Positions 1-5,286 of a stretch of DNA of 6,167 bases are shown here, one piece after another (positions within the stretch are counted from its first letter, which is position 1; each line of letters begins with the position of its first letter). The stretch spans positions 1 through 6,167 of the forward strand of contig CALJKZ010000027.1 in assembly GCA_937983085.1 (NCBI GenBank), given 5' to 3'. The position numbers were made by a program, and so were the translations under genes. The notes beneath the pieces were generated by a model that was not told the DNA's origin, searched no databases, and saw only the letters and a list, made by a program, of their open reading frames with translations. Source of the stretch: an uncultured Gemmatimonadales bacterium. GTDB taxonomy: Bacteria > Gemmatimonadota > Gemmatimonadetes > Longimicrobiales > Gaopeijiaceae.

Positions 1-320
1 CCGCGGGTCCAGCCGGACCTGCCGGACCTCGGGGACCCGCCGGTCCCCAGGGACCGCAGGGAGTGACGGGCTACCACATCCGCTCGGCGACGTTCACCGT
101 CCAGCCCGACGCGGCGCAGCTCGGCCAGCACGTCTGCGGGAACGGTCCCACCGATCGTGTCTTCGGCGGTGGCTTCAACGTCACGGGCGACACGTCGGAC
201 TATCGGGTGCTGGACAACCGGCCCGTCAGCAACAACCGGTGGATGGTCAACATCCACAATCGGTCGCGCTTCGGCGCCATCACGGTGAACTTCTACGCCA
301 TCTGCGGTCGAGCGAACTGA
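1..320 (+). CDS. Collagen-like protein, C-terminal part (5' end outside window)
   Basis: This is the 3' end of a gene that enters from the left; the reading frame begins at base 3. The first visible residues are seven Gly-X-Y triplets (GPA, GPA, GPR, GPA, GPQ, GPQ, GVT), the signature of a bacterial collagen-like triple helix. They are followed by a globular tail of about 85 residues that is rich in Asn, Thr, Val and aromatic residues, has a GGGF turn, and carries two cysteines, one near its start (HVCGNG) and one in the terminal AICGR, which could form a disulfide. Such proteins are usually exported or surface-exposed, with the tail acting as a trimerisation or capping domain; that role is inference here because the N-terminus and any signal peptide are missing. 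The GTG at 63 is in frame but lies inside the open frame and is the valine of the seventh triplet, so it is unlikely to be the true start. Codon use matches the neighbours. Confidence 0.85.
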   Translation, partial: AGPAGPAGPRGPAGPQGPQGVTGYHIRSATFTVQPDAAQLGQHVCGNGPTDRVFGGGFNVTGDTSDYRVLDNRPVSNNRWMVNIHNRSRFGAITVNFYAICGRAN

Positions 321-344
321 CCTGCGGCCAGGCGAACGGAGTGC

Positions 345-384
345 GGGTACGGCCGCGGTGGGACACCCCGCCGCCGCCGTACCC
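345..384. terminator. Strong hairpin between convergent genes, probable bidirectional terminator
   Basis: An 18-nt arm at 345-362 pairs with 367-384 around a 4-nt loop (ACAC). On the + strand only 354/375 (C-C) fails to pair and 359/370 is a U-G wobble. It lies between the stop of the collagen-like gene (320) and the stop of the SRAP gene (402), where a shared terminator is expected. Neither side has a clear T-run, so it may act as a GC-rich T-less terminator or simply protect 3' ends. The structure is seen directly; the role is inferred from position. Confidence 0.6.
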
Positions 385-401
385 CTCCTGGCCGCCGCCG
401 T

Positions 402-1067
402 CTACGCGTCGCTCACCGGATCCAGCAGGCCCGGATCGTCCTCCGAGGGTCGATTCACACGAGCGTCCACCCGGCGGGCGAGGAACGTCCCTCGAGGTGC
501 AGGTCGCAGGAGTCTCTCCACGAGGGTGGACGCGGACGCCCGCCCCAACCATGCGTCGGCATCCTCGGGAGCGATGACCACCGGCATCCGGTGATGCACC
601 GCCGAGACGTCTTCGTTGGCCTCGGTGGTGAGAATGGCGAAGCCGTGTCGCGTCCGTCCTTCGGCGCCCTTCCACGTCTCCCATAGTCCGGCGAAGCGCA
701 CGAGACGACCCTCCGCGGGATGGAGCCAGTAGGGTGTCTTCTGCCGTCCTGTGGTCTTCCACTCGAAGAAGCCGTCCGCCGGAAGGAGGCAGCGGCGTCG
801 ACGAAAGGCCTCCCGGAAGGAGGGCTTGGTCGTCACCGACTCGGCGCGGGCGTTGATGAGCGAACCCTTCGGTTCGTCCTTCCACGCTGGGATCAGCCCC
901 CAGTCGAGGAGCCCGATCCGCCGCCCCTCCCGATCCTCGGCCACCACGGGACAGGGCTGGCCCGGCGCGATGTTGTACCGGGGCCGGTACTCGAAGGTGA
1001 GGGCGGGAACGTCGAAGGCCTCGAGCAGAGCGCCCTCCGGCACCGACAGTGTGTATCGACCGCACAC
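402..1067 (-). CDS. SRAP-domain abasic-site processing protein (YedK/HMCES family)
   Basis: SRAP proteins recognise abasic sites in single-stranded DNA and form a thiazolidine DNA-protein crosslink through the N-terminal cysteine that is exposed after the initiator Met is removed, shielding the lesion. The 221-residue length is essentially that of E. coli YedK. The start is a GTG immediately followed by the Cys codon, giving the family-defining MCGRY beginning; no other start keeps Cys at position 2. Other conserved elements are present in order: YNIAPGQ (31-37), WGLIPAW (56-62), INARAE (71-76), GFFEWK (99-104) with the active-site Glu at 102, and HHRMP (158-162) containing the catalytic-type His. 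All expected key residues are therefore intact. It is the last gene of the minus-strand run, starting 5 nt after the aspartoacylase-like stop with no strong Shine-Dalgarno, so it may depend on translational coupling. A link to the metabolism of its operon partners is not evident; it may be a passenger. Confidence 0.96.
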   Translation of the reverse strand: MCGRYTLSVPEGALLEAFDVPALTFEYRPRYNIAPGQPCPVVAEDREGRRIGLLDWGLIPAWKDEPKGSLINARAESVTTKPSFREAFRRRRCLLPADGFFEWKTTGRQKTPYWLHPAEGRLVRFAGLWETWKGAEGRTRHGFAILTTEANEDVSAVHHRMPVVIAPEDADAWLGRASASTLVERLLRPAPRGTFLARRVDARVNRPSEDDPGLLDPVSDA

Positions 1068-1072
1068 GGCGG

Positions 1073-2308
1073 TCAGCGCTCTGCGTCGGGGTCCGGTGCG
1101 AGGGGCTCCGGGCTCGGCGGTCGCCGCAGGTAGCGGCCCTCGTCGAAGGGACGCCGACGCATGACCAGCCGGTCGCCGGCGTCCTCCATCTGGCGGAAGC
1201 CCAACAGATGGAACAGCTGTCGAGCGAAGAAGCGCGCGATGCGCTTGTTCACGACGACCTCGTCCGGGTTGTCGCCACTACGCTTCACGCCGGGGAGCCA
1301 GGTGACGATCCGGGAGAGGCCCATCTTCCTCATGGCCACCGACGCCCTCATCCAGAACGGGCTGAACTCCCGTACGAGGAAGTATCCGTCCTCTCCCTGC
1401 TCCTGGTACAGAGGCATGAGGAGGCGGCCATCCTCCTCCACCACGACGTCGCCGCGGGCATCATGGGCGACCACCTCGCCCGCCCGCACTGGATCGAAGT
1501 TGGAGTATCCCGGCTCCATGACGAATCCGTCCCCGTCGTGCACGTCACGCTTGTGGCGCATCTCCAGGGCGCGGGGCAGGTGCTCGACGTCCGACTGCAG
1601 CCGCCGCCGTGCCTCGACCACCTCGGGAACCTGGTGCTCGGGCAGGAGACCCGCCGCCACCACCGCGATCCACAGTGCATCGGCGGCGCGGTCCACGGCC
1701 GCAGGCTCGTCGTGTTGACCCGTTTCGACGGTGACCGCGACGATGCCGTGCTCGCTGAGAAGATTCAGGAGCGTGCCGTCGACCAACTCCTCCAGGCCGA
1801 AGATCATGGGCACGGGGAACGCCGACGCGAAGTCCCGATGCGGCAGCGAGTCGGTGAACGCCGAAAACACCCCGCCGGGGCCGGAGGTGGTGTGGAGGTC
1901 CAGGGCGAAGACCGGCCCCTCGGCATGGTCGAGGACGTCGTTGATCTCCCGAAGCAGCTCCATCTGCTCCCGGTCCTCGACGGTCTTCTCCTCGACGGCC
2001 CCACTCCGCATGCGGGCGATGCGCTCGGTAGTCCACGCGCGGTTCAGGTCACGGTCGACGAACCGGCGACCGTGGCGGAGCGCCGCCATGTTGCCGGCGA
2101 GGGCCACGAACTGACCGCGGATGGCCTCGTCCCGGTCCTCCAGGGCCGCCAGGACGCGCCGGACGGCGTGGATCCCGGCGGGCTCGTTGCCGTGGATCCC
2201 GGCCACGCACAGGAGGGTGGGGCCGGGACGCCGGCCGCCTACATGCCCGAGGCGCCGCTCCGCCACTTCGGTTCCCTTCGTCATCTCCGCCACACCCGCT
2301 TCGGACAT
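1073..2308 (-). CDS. Succinylglutamate desuccinylase/aspartoacylase-like zinc hydrolase (M14 fold)
   Basis: The protein has 411 residues and belongs to the AstE/ASPA group, zinc enzymes that remove acyl groups from N-acyl amino acids such as N-acetylaspartate or N-succinylglutamate in the cytoplasm. Visible active-site elements are GIHGNEPAG (37-45) with zinc ligands His39 and Glu42, DRDLNR (85-90) with the Asn-Arg substrate clamp, DLHTT (137-141) with the third ligand His139, and ETGQHD (195-200) with the general base Glu195. A C-terminal beta-rich lid follows (around GYSNFDPVRAGEVVA, 267-281), and then about 80 more residues of a basic, helical tail that makes it longer than typical family members of about 300-330 residues. 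There is no signal peptide. The ATG at 2308 lies 4 nt after the ligase stop, indicating an operon and probable coupling. Substrate cannot be read from sequence; pairing with a carboxylate-amine ligase suggests the product of that enzyme, or a related N-acyl amino acid. Confidence 0.9.
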   Translation of the reverse strand: MSEAGVAEMTKGTEVAERRLGHVGGRRPGPTLLCVAGIHGNEPAGIHAVRRVLAALEDRDEAIRGQFVALAGNMAALRHGRRFVDRDLNRAWTTERIARMRSGAVEEKTVEDREQMELLREINDVLDHAEGPVFALDLHTTSGPGGVFSAFTDSLPHRDFASAFPVPMIFGLEELVDGTLLNLLSEHGIVAVTVETGQHDEPAAVDRAADALWIAVVAAGLLPEHQVPEVVEARRRLQSDVEHLPRALEMRHKRDVHDGDGFVMEPGYSNFDPVRAGEVVAHDARGDVVVEEDGRLLMPLYQEQGEDGYFLVREFSPFWMRASVAMRKMGLSRIVTWLPGVKRSGDNPDEVVVNKRIARFFARQLFHLLGFRQMEDAGDRLVMRRRPFDEGRYLRRPPSPEPLAPDPDAER

Positions 2309-2312
2309 GGGC

Positions 2313-4226
2313 TCAGCTTCCCAACCGTTCTTCGAGCAGGTCGTAGGCCAGTGGCATGAAGTCGGTCTCGGTGACGATCCCCACCAACCGTCCGTCGCTG
2401 ACGACGGGAAGGCACGAGACGCGGTTCTCCCGCATGAGATCGATGGCCTGGAGCGTGGGAGTCTCCGGCGCCACCGTCAGGGGGTCGCGTTCCATGATGT
2501 CCCGGACCGGTGGCGCCTCGTCGACGGATCCCTCGAAGCCCTCCGCCATGAGCCGGAGAACGGACCGGTAGGACACGATCCCCACCAGCTTGTGGGAGTC
2601 GTCCTCCACGAGGACGTGCCGAATCCGATTCCTCGACATCATGAACGCCACCATGTCCACCAGCTCCTCTTCGTGCACGGTGAAGAGGGTCGTGGTCATC
2701 AACTGCTCCACCCTTTCGTACGTCAGCTGCCAGCCTCCAGACTCACGGATATCCGCGTCATCCCACGTGTGGCACGGCGCGCCTTCCATCTGGCGCCGCA
2801 CCGTTCCGGCGGTGAGGGCCGCCAGCCGCTCGGACCTCGAACCCTGCCCCTGCATGCCGCGAAGCGACCGGACGAGCCATCGGGCTCCGGTGGTCTCGGA
2901 CTTCACCCGATCACGAATGATGCCCAGGTAGCGCTCGATGTCCGAAGGGTCGACCCCGGCGTCGGCAAGACCGGCATGAGCGATGGGGAGCGCATCTTCG
3001 ATGATCAGGTGAGGGGCGCTCCGGCTCCGGCCGTCGAGCCAACGGAACCCGGCCTTGAGACCGTTCCGCGCGGCGGCTAGGAAGTTCGACTTGGCGTCGG
3101 CGAAGTCAATCCTGTGCCGGATGTCCCCGTATTCCTCCAGGCCGCCGAGGACGAAGCCGATCCAGAACGCGGCGTTCGCCACCTCGTCCACGATCGTGGG
3201 GCCCGAGGGGAGAACCCGGCACTCGATGCGGACGTGGGCCACACCGTCTTTCACTCCCCAACACGGCCGGTTCCACCGGTAGACCGTGCCGTTGTGCAGG
3301 GTCAGGGCCTGCAACGTGGGCATCTGCCCCGACTCCAGGAGGGCGATGGGGTCCTCGGTCACCTCGCGTGTGAGCAGCACCCGGAACCGCGTGACGTCTT
3401 CCTGAAGCAGATCCATGAGCCCATTGGAGATCCACTCCTCGCCGAAGCGCACGCGCGGCGACAGGTCACGAACGTGGACCGAGCCCCGACGCGTGTCGAT
3501 GGACTGCTGGAAGAGGGCGATGCGCGTCTCGTCCCACAGCAGCTTTCCGAAGAGCATGGGAGAGTTCACGGCGGCTGCCATGACGGGCGCCGTGACGAGC
3601 TGGGCGATGTTGTAGAGGGGCGCGAACTCGTCGGGATCGACCTGGAGGTGGACCTGGAAACTGGTGTTGCACGACTCGAGCATCACCGACTCGTGCTCGG
3701 TGTAGAGCTCGTCGCTTCCCTGAATGCGCAGCTTGTAGGGTTCTCCCCCCCGCGCCTTGGCGAAGGCTTCGTTGAGGGCGTAGTAGCGCGTCCGGGGAGT
3801 GATGTTCTCCAGAGTCACGTCCGACTTGGACAGCGTGGGCAGGATCCCCGTGAGGGCGATCTCCGCACCCAGCCGGTTGGCCGCCTCCCGGGCGTGGGCA
3901 ACCAGCTCGTCGAGCCGCGTCTCCATGTCCCGGAAGCACCGGCCGGCCAGCTCCCGAGGCTCGACGTTGGCCTCGAGGTTGTACAGCGCGAGTTCGGTGG
4001 TGTACGGTCCGTCCACCTCCTGCAAGACGTCGAGGGCCACGCTCAGCGGGCGCCATGCCTCGTTGACGAGGAACATCTCCTGCTCCGCGCCGATCCTGCG
4101 GACTCCGGTTTCGAACGACCGGTCCCGAAGCATGCGCTCCAGCGCCCGGATGTCCCGAAGGAGGGCCTTGGTGAAGGCCCGAGTGTCGGCCGGCGTGCGC
4201 GCCTGACCGGTGATGTCCTGTCCCAC
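2313..4226 (-). CDS. GCS2-type carboxylate-amine ligase (YbdK-like) fused to two CBS domains
   Basis: This 637-residue protein has an N-terminal glutamate-cysteine-ligase family 2 domain (about 40-375), a linking helical region (about 376-498) and a CBS pair (about 505-561 and 574-625). GCS2 enzymes use ATP to join a carboxylate, often glutamate, to an amine. Signature elements are RIGAEQE (44-50) with the metal/ATP-binding acidic residues, YNLEANVEPR (82-91), NTSFQVHLQVDP (187-198), NSPMLFG (221-227), HNGTVYRWNRP (311-321) and RIECRVLPSGPT (333-344). The CBS repeats show typical LMTTTLFTV and DIMERDPLTV entries and VGIVSYR / VGIVTETDF exits; such pairs commonly bind AMP, ADP or ATP, so nucleotide control of ligase activity is a reasonable inference. 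The start is GTG at 4226, with AGGAG on the minus strand at 4231-4235, four bases upstream. Stand-alone YbdK proteins are about 370 residues, so the C-terminal half is a real extension. It heads the ligase-hydrolase-SRAP operon and lies about 60 nt downstream of the 305-bp structured element. Confidence 0.92.
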   Translation of the reverse strand: MGQDITGQARTPADTRAFTKALLRDIRALERMLRDRSFETGVRRIGAEQEMFLVNEAWRPLSVALDVLQEVDGPYTTELALYNLEANVEPRELAGRCFRDMETRLDELVAHAREAANRLGAEIALTGILPTLSKSDVTLENITPRTRYYALNEAFAKARGGEPYKLRIQGSDELYTEHESVMLESCNTSFQVHLQVDPDEFAPLYNIAQLVTAPVMAAAVNSPMLFGKLLWDETRIALFQQSIDTRRGSVHVRDLSPRVRFGEEWISNGLMDLLQEDVTRFRVLLTREVTEDPIALLESGQMPTLQALTLHNGTVYRWNRPCWGVKDGVAHVRIECRVLPSGPTIVDEVANAAFWIGFVLGGLEEYGDIRHRIDFADAKSNFLAAARNGLKAGFRWLDGRSRSAPHLIIEDALPIAHAGLADAGVDPSDIERYLGIIRDRVKSETTGARWLVRSLRGMQGQGSRSERLAALTAGTVRRQMEGAPCHTWDDADIRESGGWQLTYERVEQLMTTTLFTVHEEELVDMVAFMMSRNRIRHVLVEDDSHKLVGIVSYRSVLRLMAEGFEGSVDEAPPVRDIMERDPLTVAPETPTLQAIDLMRENRVSCLPVVSDGRLVGIVTETDFMPLAYDLLEERLGS

Positions 4227-4318
4227 GGGGCTCCTGACGGTCGAAGGGGAGACGGTGCGAGCGGACTATGGGGTCTGCTCGGCCCTTGGAAGGCTATTGA
4301 AGAAGTACAGTAGGCCGC

Positions 4319-4420
4319 GCGCCGGGGGCTTGCGAGTACAGTAGTAGGAGAAACGACGAGTCGTAGCCGTGGCTACGGCGAGGAGGAAAGACGACCTACG
4401 GTGCCGCAACCCCCCGGCGC
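4319..4420. repeat. Internal inverted-repeat arm A of the 305-bp element
   Basis: GCGCCGGGGGCTTGC (4319-4333) pairs with GCAACCCCCCGGCGC (4406-4420), 14 of 15 positions. The inner part carries a 16-nt near-perfect palindrome, CGTAGCCGTGGCTACG (4362-4377), which folds as a 6-bp stem with a 4-nt loop at the tip, plus weaker imperfect pairing between the stem and the tip. It overlaps the outer stem by one base at 4319, so it emerges directly from it. Confidence 0.75.
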
Positions 4421-4457
4421 CATTCTGTATGGCTGACACGAGCTGACCCGCTCGGGG

Positions 4458-4559
4458 GTTGGGGTGGCACGGCTCCATCTACTTCGTTGAAGCTCCTCGC
4501 GGTAGCTACTGCTACCCCTCGTCGCTTCGCCTTGTATCTGGAGCCGTGGCATCCCCAAC
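4458..4559. repeat. Internal inverted-repeat arm B of the 305-bp element
   Basis: GTTGGGGTGGCACGGCTCCA (4458-4477) pairs with 4539-4559; 19 of 20 pairs form, with a one-base bulge at 4552 and a G-G mismatch at 4467/4549. The interior has a GGTAGC-TACT-GCTACC hairpin (4501-4516), a small CTTC-GTT-GAAG hairpin (4482-4492) and a possible alternative GAAGC/GCTTC pairing (4489-4493 with 4524-4528). The arm has the same length as arm A and shares the octamer GCCGTGGC with it, but is otherwise a different sequence. Confidence 0.75.
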
Positions 4560-4591
4560 GCGACCCACTGTACTTCTTCAATAGCCTTCCA

Positions 4592-4613
4592 CGCTACTCG
4601 ATCGCTACTCGAT
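4592..4613. repeat. 11-bp tandem direct repeat over the nitroreductase stop codon
   Basis: CGCTACTCGAT occurs twice back to back (4592-4602 and 4603-4613), immediately outside the right end of the 305-bp element. On the minus strand the first copy encountered supplies the Glu and TAG stop of the nitroreductase; the second repeats the same bases after the stop. It may be a replication slip or a scar of the insertion. The protein end is unaffected. Confidence 0.85.
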
Positions 4614-5276
4614 GAAGATGGCGATCTCGTCGATGGACTTCTTGTCGATGTCGGGGACCTGCGCGTCGTCCTCGGGATACCCCACCACGAGAATCAGGAA
4701 GGGCCGCTCGTTGTCCGGGCGCTGGAGACGCTCATTCAGAAACGTCATGGGCGAGGGCGTGTGCGTCAGGGTAGCAAGGCCGGCGTTGTGGAGGGCCGTG
4801 ATGAGCATTCCGGTGGCGATGCCCACCGACTCGCTCACGTAGTAGTTCTTCAGCTTCTTACCCTCGGGTGACACCTCGTACCGCTCGGCGAAGATCACGA
4901 TGAGCCACGGGGCCCGTTCCAGGAACGGCTTGTTCTCGTCGGTGCCCAGATGTTCGAGGGCGTCGAGCCATTCTTGTGGAGCCTTGCCCGAGTAGAAGGC
5001 CTTCTCTTCGATCTCGGCCTCCCTGCGGATCTCCTTCTTGACCTCGGCGTTCCCCACGACGACGAAACGCCAGGGCTGCCGATTCGCTCCGTTGGGAGCC
5101 GTCCCGGCCGTGAGGAGGCAGCGCTCGATGACGTCACGCGGAACGGGCCGTGAGGAAAAGTCGCGGATGGTTCTTCGCCGCCGCATGGTGGCGAGAAACT
5201 CCTCGGCCGCCCGGCGCATCTCCTCCTCCGGTACCTCCTGGTACCCCTGCAGGGGAACGAAGTCGGCTCGGGGCAC
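4605..5276 (-). CDS. Nitroreductase-fold flavoprotein of the iodotyrosine deiodinase (IYD) type
   Basis: With the GTG at 5276 the protein has 223 residues, the usual length of bacterial IYD homologues. IYD enzymes bind FMN and reductively remove halogen from halotyrosines. Visible are the FMN-phosphate arginine cluster RRRRTIRDF (32-40), PNGANRQPW (61-69), YYVSESVGIATG (145-156), the TLTHTPSPM segment (169-177) and VVGYPEDDAQVPD (197-209). The lid that distinguishes IYD from other nitroreductases appears intact: Glu91, Tyr95 and Lys116 align with the residues that clamp the tyrosine zwitterion, and Thr173 with the threonine near FMN N5. As I recall, these numbers coincide with those of the Haliscomenobacter enzyme, which supports the start. 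The GTG is preceded by GAGG (minus strand, 5283-5286) at 6 nt, overlapping the stop of the upstream gene. The frame is open much further upstream, but that part is a shadow of the neighbouring gene. The physiological substrate in bacteria is uncertain; other halogenated or nitro-phenolics are possible. Confidence 0.92.
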   Translation of the reverse strand: MPRADFVPLQGYQEVPEEEMRRAAEEFLATMRRRRTIRDFSSRPVPRDVIERCLLTAGTAPNGANRQPWRFVVVGNAEVKKEIRREAEIEEKAFYSGKAPQEWLDALEHLGTDENKPFLERAPWLIVIFAERYEVSPEGKKLKNYYVSESVGIATGMLITALHNAGLATLTHTPSPMTFLNERLQRPDNERPFLILVVGYPEDDAQVPDIDKKSIDEIAIFIE

Positions 5277-5282
5277 GTCGAT

Positions 5283-5286
5283 CCTC
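5283..5286 (-). promoter_or_regulatory. Ribosome binding site deciding the IYD start
   Basis: On the minus strand GAGG lies 6 nt before the GTG at 5276-5274 and overlaps the TGA stop (5287-5285) of the upstream secreted-protein gene. This arrangement suggests translational coupling and argues for the GTG start over the much longer open frame. Confidence 0.65.

Larger units (their letters stand above)
4287..4591. mobile_element. 305-bp non-coding element with 28-bp terminal inverted repeats (MITE-like or structured RNA)
   Basis: Terminal arms 4287-4314 and 4564-4591 are inverted copies beginning TGGAAGGCTATTGAAG with a single mismatch, and four more bases (4316-4319 with 4559-4562) pair after one further mismatch. 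Inside are two arms of exactly 102 nt: arm A (4319-4420), closed by a 15-nt stem with one mismatch, and arm B (4458-4559), closed by a 20-pair stem with one mismatch and one bulge. A 37-nt linker between them carries small hairpins. The sequence AGTACAGTAG occurs at 4304-4313 and again at 4335-4344. No transposase or other gene is inside. Terminal repeats plus small size fit a miniature transposable element moved by an IS elsewhere in the genome, but no target-site duplication is visible. The alternative is a multi-branched leader RNA for the downstream ligase operon. The structure is direct observation; the class is inference. Confidence 0.65.
4227..4604. other. 378-bp gap without a gene, mostly filled by an inverted-repeat element
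   Basis: No credible coding sequence is visible here: the short open frames on the minus strand lack Shine-Dalgarno sites and family resemblance and run through the palindromic stems. The gap holds the leader of the ligase gene (4227-4286), the inverted-repeat element (4287-4591) and the 11-bp tandem repeat at the nitroreductase stop. I searched the 60-nt leader by eye for a -35/-10 promoter and saw no convincing one, so where transcription of the ligase operon begins is unresolved; it could start inside the element or read through from the nitroreductase. Confidence 0.8.

Noticed and set aside
280..1065. Alternative minus-strand frame over the SRAP gene
   Set aside because: The Arg/Gly-rich product has no family resemblance, while the overlapping frame encodes an intact SRAP protein.
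1049..2359. Long + strand open frame (436 codons) opposite the aspartoacylase-like gene
   Set aside because: It is antisense to a gene with complete catalytic motifs; its product is low-complexity, rich in His, Arg, Val and Gly, as expected from the complement of a GC-rich gene.
2121..4313. Two long + strand open frames (2121-3080 and 3114-4313) opposite the GCS2-CBS ligase
   Set aside because: They mirror the ligase coding sequence, lack recognisable domains and show composition typical of antisense shadows.
4266..4581. Short minus-strand open frames inside the 305-bp element
   Set aside because: They have no Shine-Dalgarno or family similarity, overlap one another in different frames, and run through palindromic stems.
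4270..4613. Target-site duplication flanking the 305-bp element
   Set aside because: Comparison by eye of the bases before 4287 and after 4591 shows no shared direct repeat; the 11-bp repeat has both copies on the right side.
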